The notes beneath the pieces are model-generated. The model saw only the letters and a program-made list of their open reading frames with translations. It made no database searches and had not been told where the DNA came from. Of a DNA stretch of 7,698 bases, positions 1 through 6,203 are shown piece after piece; position 1 is the first letter of the stretch; every line of letters begins with the position of its first letter. A program made the translations under genes and the position numbers. The DNA lies in the NCBI GenBank assembly GCA_947379685.1, contig CANCOG010000232.1, positions 1 to 7,698 on the forward strand. The letters run 5' to 3'. Source of the DNA: Flavipsychrobacter stenotrophus (GTDB taxonomy: Bacteria; Bacteroidota; Bacteroidia; Chitinophagales; Chitinophagaceae).

Positions 1-330
1 AAAACATCATAATGTTTATTTTCGAAAAATGAAACTTGTGCTTTTTCAAATTGGTAAATGATTGATTTTTAGCTACTTAATTTGGCCGGCTTATTTTAAT
101 GGGAAATTAAGCGAAAGATAATATAGGTTATTAGGTTTTTTTAGTAAAATAGGGCCTCGTGATTTCTTTTTTTGATTTTGGCAATTATCGTTTACAAAAC
201 TTTTAACTAAAAAGCGGCGGTTCCCAAGCGTGTTTGTTGTAGGTAAAAGTTAATCTGATCGACTGTCAAACAGCCACTCGAACTTTGGGTTGCATTTAAT
301 TGTAATTTTGCCTTCTTTCCAAAATTATTC
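1..330. other. Non-coding upstream region of mtaB
   Basis: This AT-rich stretch holds no convincing gene. The only open frames are about ten codons or shorter, starting at ATGs near 12 and 30. Two weak inverted repeats are visible: AAACAT (2-7) with ATGTTT (12-17), and CTTAATTT (76-83) with AAATTAAG (104-111) around a 20-nt loop. Neither is GC-rich or followed by a T run, so I do not call them terminators. The last 50 bases carry the probable mtaB promoter. The rest is unexplained. Confidence 0.6.
284..310 (+). promoter_or_regulatory. Candidate Bacteroidota-type promoter of mtaB
   Basis: TAATTTTG at 303-310 matches the Bacteroidota -7 consensus TAnnTTTG exactly and lies 20 bp before the mtaB ATG. 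A TTTG at 284-287 could serve as the -33 element, but the 15-bp spacer is shorter than the usual 19-20, so only the -7 part is convincing. Confidence 0.4.
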
Positions 331-1611
331 ATGAGCAAGTCCGTAGCGTTTCATACCCTTGGGTGTAAATTGAATTTCTCCGAAACATCTTCACTGAGCC
401 GAAGCCTCGAAACAGAGGGCTTTTTAAAGACCGGTTTTGATGATTTGGCCGATGTGTATGTGATTAACACCTGCTCAGTTACGGAGAATGCCGATAAAGA
501 GTGCCGTTACATTGTTAGGGGCATACAGCGCAGGGCACCCGAAGCGATGGTAGTGATCACGGGCTGCTACGCCCAGCTCAAACCACAGGAAATTGCCCGG
601 ATAGAGGGCGTGGACCTGGTATTGGGTGCTGCGGAAAAATTTAACCTTGCACATCACCTCAAGGAACTTACTAAAGGGCCAGCTGATGGCGGTGGGGCGA
701 AAATATGTTCTTGCGATATTGAAGACGTAGCCGGGTTCAATAGCTCTTATTCTCAAAGCGATCGTACCCGCGCATTTCTCAAAGTGCAGGATGGCTGCGA
801 CTATAATTGCAGTTTCTGTACAATTCCCTTGGCGCGCGGGCATAGCAGAAGTGACACAATTGAAGGTGTACTGAATAATATGCGCGAACTGGCTGCTGGT
901 GGAACCAGGGAAATAGTACTTACCGGCATTAATCTCGGCGACTTTGGTAAGGGCTACGAAGGCGGAAAGGTAAAGGAGACAACGTTTTTCGATCTTATTC
1001 AGGCGATGGATCAGGAAGAAGGGATAGACAGGATAAGGATTTCCAGTATCGAGCCCAACCTCCTCAATAATGATATTATTAATTTTGTGTCTGGTTCCAG
1101 GAAATTTGTGCCACATTTTCATATACCGTTACAAAGTGGCAGCGATAATATACTTGGTCTTATGCGCCGAAGGTACCGTACCGACTTGTATGAGGAACGT
1201 ATTGCAGCCATTAAGGAGGTAATGCCACATTGTTGCATCGGAGTCGACGTTATCGTAGGTTTCCCCGGGGAAACAGATGTCTATTTCAAAGAAACGTTTG
1301 ATTTCCTGCACAAACTCGATATCTCTTACCTACATGTATTTACCTATTCCGAAAGGGACAATACTTTGGCTGCGGAAATGAAACCAGTCGTGCCTGTACA
1401 TGTGCGTAACGAACGGAATAAGATACTTAGGAATCTCTCCTACCAGAAGAACAGTTATTTCACCGAACAGAATCGTGGTGTTACCAGGAAGGTGCTCTTT
1501 GAAATCGCCGGTAAAAATGGCATGATGGATGGGTACAGCGACAATTATATAAAGGTGCAAACACCTTATAGGGCAGAGTGGGTAAATAACATTGTAGACT
1601 GGACGCTGTAA
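331..1611 (+). CDS. mtaB: tRNA (N6-threonylcarbamoyladenosine(37)-C2)-methylthiotransferase MtaB
   Basis: This radical-SAM enzyme converts t6A to ms2t6A at position 37 of ANN-decoding tRNAs, next to the anticodon, in the cytoplasm. The 426-residue protein has the full methylthiotransferase layout. The N-terminal MTTase domain carries three iron-sulfur cysteines: C12 in TLGCKLN, C48 in INTCSVT and C79 in ITGCYAQ. The radical-SAM domain has the CxxxCxxC cluster C156/C160/C163 (CDYNCSFC), and later motifs SSIEPN (238-243), HIPLQSGSDN (264-273) and GVDVIVGFPGET (304-315). A C-terminal TRAM-like segment covers about 385-426. TLGCKLN and the spacing favour MtaB over MiaB or RimO. The length is normal for the family. 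The ATG is the first in frame, 20 bp after a -7 box. No Shine-Dalgarno sequence is seen, as is common in this phylum. All key residues are present, so it should be active. Confidence 0.95.
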   Translation: MSKSVAFHTLGCKLNFSETSSLSRSLETEGFLKTGFDDLADVYVINTCSVTENADKECRYIVRGIQRRAPEAMVVITGCYAQLKPQEIARIEGVDLVLGAAEKFNLAHHLKELTKGPADGGGAKICSCDIEDVAGFNSSYSQSDRTRAFLKVQDGCDYNCSFCTIPLARGHSRSDTIEGVLNNMRELAAGGTREIVLTGINLGDFGKGYEGGKVKETTFFDLIQAMDQEEGIDRIRISSIEPNLLNNDIINFVSGSRKFVPHFHIPLQSGSDNILGLMRRRYRTDLYEERIAAIKEVMPHCCIGVDVIVGFPGETDVYFKETFDFLHKLDISYLHVFTYSERDNTLAAEMKPVVPVHVRNERNKILRNLSYQKNSYFTEQNRGVTRKVLFEIAGKNGMMDGYSDNYIKVQTPYRAEWVNNIVDWTL

Positions 1612-1656
1612 TGCTATTTATCACTGTTCATTAGTTGGCTAACAATACCCGCGATG

Positions 1657-1687
1657 TTGCCGAATACCGGAAATTTTACTAAAATTG
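1657..1687 (+). promoter_or_regulatory. Weak candidate promoter for the GreA/GreB-family gene
   Basis: TTG (1657-1659), a 20-bp spacer and TAAAATTG (1680-1687) resemble the Bacteroidota promoter, with one mismatch in the -7 element. The leader to the ATG at 1767 would be about 75 nt. Closer alternatives such as TAGTTTTC (1735-1742) and TTTCTTTG (1743-1750) each have one mismatch but no spaced -33 element. No clear terminator separates mtaB from this gene, so read-through is also possible. Confidence 0.2.
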
Positions 1688-1766
1688 CAGGCTTGTTTAA
1701 TACGGGGAAGCAAAACTGGTACAATTTTTGTTGGTAGTTTTCTTTCTTTGAAAAGCACCAAACCAC

Positions 1767-2219
1767 ATGAACGAACTTAAAGAGAAACTATATATACTTT
1801 GCCACGATTATATTGGTAACAGGGTGGCCACCATTAAGCAAAACGTTGCTGAAGCCCAGGAGGCAGCCAACGACGATTCAAAAAGCAGCGCTGGTGATAA
1901 ATTTGAAGTGGGTCGTGAAATGATGCAGCAGGAAGTCGAACTTAATCTTGCCCGTTTGGGTGAGATGGTAAAGCTCAAACAGGCTCTCGAAAACATCAGC
2001 CCCACCCAAAAGGGGACAACCGTCTTGCCAGGCGCACTGGTATTTACCTCGAATGGCATTTACTATGTTGCGATTGGGGCGGGCAAACTGTTGCTCGATG
2101 GCATTACCTATTACACCATTTCACCGGAGGCTCCAATTGCCGGTCAAATGATGGGTAAAAATGTGGGTGATGATTTCATGCTGAACGGTAAGAAGATAGT
2201 GATAGAGAAGATCATGTAG
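1767..2219 (+). CDS. GreA/GreB-family transcript cleavage/elongation factor
   Basis: Members of this family bind in the RNA polymerase secondary channel and stimulate cleavage of backtracked transcripts. The 150-residue protein shows both domains. An N-terminal helical hairpin (about 1-75) carries the loop motif DDSKSSAGDKFEVGREMM, with acidic residues where the catalytic tip sits in GreA. A C-terminal beta-rich FKBP-like domain (about 85-150) contains YYTISPEAPIAGQMMGKNVGDD, which corresponds to the SP(I)G..LLGK.VGD region of GreA. It is slightly shorter than the usual 158 or so, and its tip does not match the canonical GreA sequence, so it is probably a divergent Bacteroidota paralogue. Similar proteins are, as I recall, often misnamed 3-oxoacyl-ACP synthase in databases, and no such catalytic motif is present. 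The ATG is the first in frame. It lies 155 bp after mtaB on the same strand. Confidence 0.85.
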   Translation: MNELKEKLYILCHDYIGNRVATIKQNVAEAQEAANDDSKSSAGDKFEVGREMMQQEVELNLARLGEMVKLKQALENISPTQKGTTVLPGALVFTSNGIYYVAIGAGKLLLDGITYYTISPEAPIAGQMMGKNVGDDFMLNGKKIVIEKIM

Positions 2220-2352
2220 GTGTTGCTGAGTCTAGACAGCGTTGCAGTTGGCAACAGTATTTAGATTTCAAGCCTATCGAAAGGCATGCACTTGAATTGC
2301 TGATATACATAAAGTATTGCAGGTGTGTTGATTCATGAACTTGCCAGGATTC

Positions 2353-2373
2353 AAAAAAAGGGATCAACCTCCC
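2353..2373 (-). terminator. Putative intrinsic terminator after the SPFH gene
   Basis: Reading leftward, three bases after the SPFH stop codon, the sequence forms GGGA - GGTTGA loop - TCCC followed at once by seven T residues. On the plus strand the arms are 2360-2363 and 2370-2373 and the A run is 2353-2359. The 4-bp stem is short, so efficiency may be modest, but the position and T tract fit well. The rest of the convergent gap (2220-2352) holds only a small GTTGC/GCAAC hairpin near 2240-2256. Confidence 0.5.
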
Positions 2374-2375
2374 GG

Positions 2376-3278
2376 CTATTTCGCATCCAATATCATTGGC
2401 GAATTGCCCTTCCCCATAATAATGATCTTGGAATTGGTTGACTGGGCCAATTCCTTCATCGTTTTTATTTGCTCGTACTGCAATTGCTTGTCAGTTAGGC
2501 TTTCGCTTATGATTTTCTGGTAGTCCGCAATGCCCTGCGCTTCTACTCGCTTACGGTCAGCTTCCTGGCGTTCTTTCTGCAATACGAACTGCATTTTCTG
2601 CGCTTCCTGCTCTGCATTTATTTTGGCTTCAATGGCATTTTTTACCGATGTCGGTAAAGTTATGTTGCGCACCAAAAGGTTCTCCAGTAGCAAGCCACGC
2701 TTCCTGAATTCATCCTCTATCGACTTGTATATCCTCACCTGGAATTCATCGCGGCGGGATGAGTACAATGACACTGCGTCATAGTAAACAGCATTATCCC
2801 TTATCTTGGTTCGGGCAATTGGCCTTACGATTTTATCTTTGTAATCCAAACCGGTTTCCCGTAGTAAGCGGGGAGCATCGGCAGGTACAAGTCTGTAAAG
2901 CACAGTGAGATCAATAGTAACTTCCAGACCGTCGGCACTAAGCACCCTAATGGCGTCATCACCAACCTTGTCTCCCTCGTTATGAACACCGCTCATCGTA
3001 TAATTCTGTGTGCGGGTATCTACCTGAGTTACATCCATCAATGGATTAATAAAATGCAGCCCACTGTACAAAATATCAGATTGTACCTGTCCGAACAGCT
3101 TCTTGATACCAATGCTGCCTGCGTCAATCTGAACTACCGATGCGGTGAGCACACCAATAACAATCAGCGCAAGGGCAACCCCCTTCAACGGTTTTTCCAG
3201 AAATAGTAACTTGTAATTGACTTTGGAAAGTATGAGGCTGGCAATAAAAACAATAACACCGAGAATGATGAAGCCCAT
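2376..3278 (-). CDS. Prohibitin-like SPFH (band 7) membrane protein
   Basis: The 300-residue protein belongs to the SPFH/prohibitin family, which forms large ring-shaped membrane scaffolds and often modulates membrane proteases such as FtsH. Two hydrophobic N-terminal segments are visible, about 2-17 and 33-50, followed by the SPFH core (about 50-210) with GLHFINP (73-79), the DTRTQNY strand (87-93) and LSADGLEVTIDLTVLYRL (113-130). A charged coiled coil (about 212-275, rich in A, E, Q and K) follows, then a C-terminal KIIIMGKGNSPMIL. The second segment, which runs straight into the SPFH core, matches the usual prohibitin anchor. The first is an extra transmembrane helix. No neighbour encodes a protease or NfeD, so its partner cannot be inferred. 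The ATG at 3278 lies 28 nt after a TAATTTTG box and lacks a Shine-Dalgarno sequence. It ends tail to tail with the GreA-like gene. Confidence 0.93.
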   Translation of the reverse strand: MGFIILGVIVFIASLILSKVNYKLLFLEKPLKGVALALIVIGVLTASVVQIDAGSIGIKKLFGQVQSDILYSGLHFINPLMDVTQVDTRTQNYTMSGVHNEGDKVGDDAIRVLSADGLEVTIDLTVLYRLVPADAPRLLRETGLDYKDKIVRPIARTKIRDNAVYYDAVSLYSSRRDEFQVRIYKSIEDEFRKRGLLLENLLVRNITLPTSVKNAIEAKINAEQEAQKMQFVLQKERQEADRKRVEAQGIADYQKIISESLTDKQLQYEQIKTMKELAQSTNSKIIIMGKGNSPMILDAK

Positions 3279-3306
3279 AAAATGGAGGTTGAAAATTAAT
3301 TCACCA

Positions 3307-3314
3307 CAAAATTA
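3307..3314 (-). promoter_or_regulatory. Candidate -7 promoter element of the SPFH gene
   Basis: Read leftward, 3314-3307 is TAATTTTG, an exact TAnnTTTG match and identical to the element before mtaB. It lies 28 nt upstream of the ATG. The nearest suitable -33 candidate is a TTTTG at 3342-3338, 23 bp away, which is longer than ideal. Confidence 0.45.
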
Positions 3315-3474
3315 TGTCTAAACCAAATCATTAACTACAAAATCTTAAAATAATCTGTCATGGAACCTGATTGTGAAATCCATCTGACCATCTAAATTTA
3401 CAATTCTCCTTAAAGAAATTGAAATTAACCAATCTAAATCCGCCAGTGAAACAACAACTCTTTCAACCTACCAT

Positions 3475-3500
3475 TTACCATTTACTATTAGTAATGGTAA
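3475..3500. repeat. Stem-loop overlapping the stop codon of the exported unknown protein
   Basis: TTACCATTTACT (3475-3486) pairs with AGTAATGGTAA (3490-3500) to give an 11-bp stem with one bulged T and a 3-nt loop. It includes the TAA stop at 3488-3490 of the leftward gene, which is followed in frame by TAG and TAA. No T run follows in either direction, so it is not a classical intrinsic terminator. It could protect the mRNA 3' end or be chance in AT-rich sequence. Confidence 0.4.
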
Positions 3501-4360
3501 TTATAATCGTATTTCTCTTCGTCCGACTCACCCCAATGCCACGAAAAAGGCATACACATAAGCGAGATATTGAAACATGATTTCCCGGTGACGGTACTTT
3601 TCATTTCATCATTACCCTGAATAGTGCCCGAAGAAATATACTCGAACGACTGGTCGGTAGTGTTTATAATGGTCATTGTCCCCGTATAGTAGGTACACCT
3701 TACTTTCCAGGCAATGCCGGCAAAATAGCCCATCTCTACCATCAGGAATTTACGGGCGGTAAACTGCAGATCGGGGCTAACCACTTTTGAGATCGACATG
3801 GTTGGAGCGATACCGATGCCAAAAGTAAACATGAATTTATCCTTCTTATTTCGGTTTACATCTCCGCCTGATTTGAATGCCAGCGCAAATGGAATACTTG
3901 CTTGCTCACTGAAGCTATGTTCAGTAATATAAGTTGTCGGAGTGTACTTTATATCACCAACTTCGTAATTAAAAAGGCTTACTGTGCAGTTGACATCAAG
4001 CGCGAACATGCCATTTTTACCGCTTTTAACAAGCGGGTAAAAGCTGCCGCCTGTGCAACTCCACGACTGCGTGCTTTTCCTGGTAAGGTGAATTGTTGTG
4101 TCGTACATGGGCGGAGGGTTTGGGTCATTGCGGGTACCAGGGTCATAGGGATTTGGTGGAAGCGTATAAAAGTGCTGAAGAATATCCACTTTCATACTGC
4201 TAAGCCCATAGCCAATATAATACCGCTGCAACCCAATTTTGCCTTTCTTGCTGTAACTGGAATAAGGCCTGTAATGGGCATAGTGGAATTGCCCGTAGCT
4301 GGTATTTGAAATGAAGTAGAAGCAAATGCATAATGCAAATGCCCTCAGGTATATGCTCAT
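3488..4360 (-). CDS. Exported protein of unknown function, possibly outer-membrane associated
   Basis: I do not recognise a family. From the ATG at 4360 the protein has 290 residues and opens with a classical signal peptide, MSIYLRAFALCICFYFISNTSYG, with probable cleavage before Q24. An in-frame ATG at 4429 would bury this signal behind 23 residues, so I prefer 4360. A TAAGTTTC (4450-4443, one mismatch to the -7 consensus) sits just before 4429, so the longer start is not excluded. The mature part is rich in aromatic residues and in alternating polar/hydrophobic stretches (about 116-134, 175-190, 204-232, 260-275), compatible with a beta-barrel or beta-sandwich. A proline-rich loop PPNPYDPGTRNDPNPPP lies at 68-84. 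The tail is acidic and tyrosine-rich (SDEEKYDYNYHY). No T9SS sorting domain or lipobox is visible. It lies 121 bp downstream of the NHL gene on the same strand, so a functional link is possible but unsupported. Confidence 0.78.
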   Translation of the reverse strand: MSIYLRAFALCICFYFISNTSYGQFHYAHYRPYSSYSKKGKIGLQRYYIGYGLSSMKVDILQHFYTLPPNPYDPGTRNDPNPPPMYDTTIHLTRKSTQSWSCTGGSFYPLVKSGKNGMFALDVNCTVSLFNYEVGDIKYTPTTYITEHSFSEQASIPFALAFKSGGDVNRNKKDKFMFTFGIGIAPTMSISKVVSPDLQFTARKFLMVEMGYFAGIAWKVRCTYYTGTMTIINTTDQSFEYISSGTIQGNDEMKSTVTGKSCFNISLMCMPFSWHWGESDEEKYDYNYHY

Positions 4361-4481
4361 AATTGTTATTTGGGGCTGAAAGTAATAAAAAATTCCAGGA
4401 ATGCGTGTTATTACAGTGTGTTTGACCATTAATTTAACCGTAGAAACTTACGTTGCCCATTAAAGACTAACAGCCCCCGAA

Positions 4482-6101
4482 TTATTTATTGATCATTGCT
4501 TTCACTACAATTACTTCCCGCTCATTTTTAGCACTAATGAAATAGATGCCTGCAGTGGCATCAAGAATCAGAGGGTATTCACGATTGGTTGGTATTCGTA
4601 TTGATTTTATCTGTCTTCCCAAAATGTCCGTTACCGAAAGTTCAACAATTTCCTGGTAAGGGCTATTGCATTTTGCCGTAAATGATCCAGAACTCGGGTT
4701 TGGAAAAATTGTTAAGCTCTCCTTGGAAGTACCGGTAGTATTAATGCCCGCTGTGGAGCAAGGCCATCCACTGGAACGGACAACTATTGGAAATGTAACA
4801 GTGTCGGAACCGCATGAGTTTGTAACAATATATAAAATAGTATCCAGTCCGCTGGCTATTCCTGTCACATTACCTAAAGTATCTACTGTTGCAATGCTGT
4901 TATGGCTGCTTACCCATGTGCCGATATGAATTGTGTCATGCAACGAAACTACATCTCCAGCGCAAACACTATCAGTTCCGGTAATCGCCCCTGCATTTGG
5001 TGGAATACAAACACCCACTTTCCTTATTGCATGATTAAAGCAGTCTGTAATATAAAGATAACCGCTATTTACTGAGACTCCTGTTGGGCGATTTAGCTGT
5101 GCTGCTGTTGCCAGTCCTCCATCTCCACTATACCCCTGGGTGCCGACTCCAGCTACAGTGTTGATAATTCCCGACGAACTTACAACTCTAATCCGTTGAT
5201 TTGAATAATCGGCGATATAGATATTTCCAATTGCGTCCGCAGCCACTCCTGTAGGGTGGTTGAGTTCTGAAGCGGTTGCCGGTATGCCGTCGCTATTGAA
5301 ACCTGCGGTGCCATTACCGGCAAATGTGTTTATAATTCCGGTGGGTGAAATTACACGGATTCTGGCATTTGACTCGTCTACAACGTACAAATTGCCCGTC
5401 GCATCAAGTGCTAACGCCTGCGGGTATCCAAATTTTGCGGCAGTTGCTGGCCCTCCATCACCACTAAATCCACTGGTGCCAGTGCCGGCATATGTTGTGA
5501 TTACTCCTGATGTATTAATTTTTCTGACTCTGAAGTTGCCGTAGTCTGTAATGTAAATATTCCCTGTGCCGTCTAGAATTACCCCGAGCGGGCAGTTTAA
5601 TTTTGCCGCGGTAGCAGGGCCTCCATCGCCAGAATATCCAGCAGTTCCTGTACCTGCAATCGTTGTGATGATACCCGACGGACTTACTTTTCGCACACAT
5701 TGTTCAAAATAGCCAGCAATATAAATATTACCACTTGCGTCCTCTGTAATTCCATACGGTCTGTTAATTTGAGCAGCAGTGGCGGCCGCGCCATCTCCTG
5801 AGTGACCGGCAGAACCAGTACCTGCGAATGTAATGATGATTCCGGCCGATGATATTTTGCGGATCCTGTTGTTTATTTCATCGGTAATATAAATATTGCC
5901 GATGCCGTCAGCTAATATCCCGGTTGGGTCGTTTAGCAGTGCAGCTGTGGCAGCACCACCATCTCCTCCAAATCCGGCAGATCCGTTCCCAGTAATAGTG
6001 GTGATAGTTTGGGCAATCAAAAATTGGCCGCAAAAGGTAGTTAAGCAAAAAATGGCCGAGCAGTAAAGAGCAAGGCCTCGGAAGCAGGTAGTTTTTTTCA
6101 T
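4482..6101 (-). CDS. Secreted NHL-repeat beta-propeller with Ig-like domain and T9SS type A sorting tail
   Basis: The 539-residue protein is predicted to cross the inner membrane by Sec and the outer membrane by T9SS, ending at the surface or outside. A signal peptide fills residues 1-31 (MKKTTCFRGL to FLIAQ). Six NHL units of 56 residues follow (32-365), each built like AGTGTAGYSGDGGPATAAKL, then GNIYITDYGNFRVRK. Six blades would close a propeller, a fold that usually binds proteins, glycans or nucleic acid. A Big_2/Ig-like domain (about 369-441) has AITGTDSVCAGD and LGNVTGIASG. The C-terminal sorting domain (about 464-539) has TIFPNPSSGSF, TDILGRQI and AGIYFI. No catalytic motif is seen, so a binding or structural role is inferred. 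The frame is open to an ATG at 6167, but the promoter at 6131-6162 lies inside that extension. I therefore use 6101, with 6119 (six codons longer) as the alternative. Confidence 0.92.
   Translation of the reverse strand: MKKTTCFRGLALYCSAIFCLTTFCGQFLIAQTITTITGNGSAGFGGDGGAATAALLNDPTGILADGIGNIYITDEINNRIRKISSAGIIITFAGTGSAGHSGDGAAATAAQINRPYGITEDASGNIYIAGYFEQCVRKVSPSGIITTIAGTGTAGYSGDGGPATAAKLNCPLGVILDGTGNIYITDYGNFRVRKINTSGVITTYAGTGTSGFSGDGGPATAAKFGYPQALALDATGNLYVVDESNARIRVISPTGIINTFAGNGTAGFNSDGIPATASELNHPTGVAADAIGNIYIADYSNQRIRVVSSSGIINTVAGVGTQGYSGDGGLATAAQLNRPTGVSVNSGYLYITDCFNHAIRKVGVCIPPNAGAITGTDSVCAGDVVSLHDTIHIGTWVSSHNSIATVDTLGNVTGIASGLDTILYIVTNSCGSDTVTFPIVVRSSGWPCSTAGINTTGTSKESLTIFPNPSSGSFTAKCNSPYQEIVELSVTDILGRQIKSIRIPTNREYPLILDATAGIYFISAKNEREVIVVKAMINK
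5007..6008 (-). repeat. Six tandem 168-bp NHL-coding repeats
   Basis: The units lie at about 5841-6008, 5673-5840, 5505-5672, 5337-5504, 5169-5336 and 5007-5168, in order of translation. The first five are exactly 56 codons and the last about 54, with no indels between them. The shared pattern is I-x-T-x-AGxGxxGxSGDGGxATAAxLNxPxG, then GNIYI and RIRKV-x-x-x-G. Nucleotide identity is much lower than protein similarity, because synonymous sites differ. This suggests old duplication under selection rather than recent expansion. Unit 5 is the most divergent in the glycine loop (GFNSDGIPATAS), and unit 2 has GYFEQCVRK in place of the D-x-x-N-x-R-I-R-K motif. Confidence 0.9.
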
Positions 6102-6130
6102 AAGGAGCAATTTTTTCATTTTATGCATCT

Positions 6131-6162
6131 CAAAGCTATTTGATTTTTTGTTTTCTGCCAAA
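6131..6162 (-). promoter_or_regulatory. Bacteroidota-type promoter of the NHL gene
   Basis: Read leftward, TTTG (6162-6159), a 20-bp spacer and TAGCTTTG (6138-6131) match TTTG-N19/20-TAnnTTTG almost perfectly. This is the strongest promoter in the window. Transcription should begin near 6124-6127. The leader would be about 24 nt to the ATG at 6101, or about 6 nt to the one at 6119. Starts at 6167 and 6128 would lie upstream of the transcript, so this site decides the start call. Confidence 0.75.
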
Positions 6163-6203
6163 CTCAATAAATACTACCCATGACGATGAAAGAATGTAAT
6201 TTC

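Noticed and set aside
2..17. AAACAT/ATGTTT palindrome at the left edge as a terminator of an upstream gene
   Set aside because: The stem is only 6 bp and AT-rich, and it lacks a proper T run. The upstream gene is not visible.
475..1122. A 215-codon open frame on the minus strand
   Set aside because: It lies wholly antisense to mtaB, whose conserved cysteine motifs fix the coding strand. The translated product shows no domain.
2240..2256. GTTGC/GCAAC hairpin after the GreA-like gene as its terminator
   Set aside because: The stem is five base pairs with no following T tract, so I mention it only as weak structure.
2335..2784. Plus-strand frames at 2335-2523 and 2530-2784
   Set aside because: Both are antisense to the SPFH coiled-coil and core region, which is clearly coding on the minus strand.
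3338..3394. An 18-codon minus-strand ORF preceded by AAGGAG near 3405-3410
   Set aside because: The AAGGAG lies about 14 nt from the ATG, the peptide has no recognisable features, and Shine-Dalgarno use is weak in this phylum.
3902..4309. A 135-codon plus-strand open frame
   Set aside because: It is antisense to the exported unknown protein, which has a signal peptide and a coherent beta-rich sequence. The plus-strand product has no recognisable features.
5260..5544. Open frames antisense to or out of frame with the NHL gene (also 4666-4929 plus and 5515-5700 minus)
   Set aside because: They follow the 168-bp repeat periodicity of the real gene and are shadows of the glycine/alanine-rich repeats.
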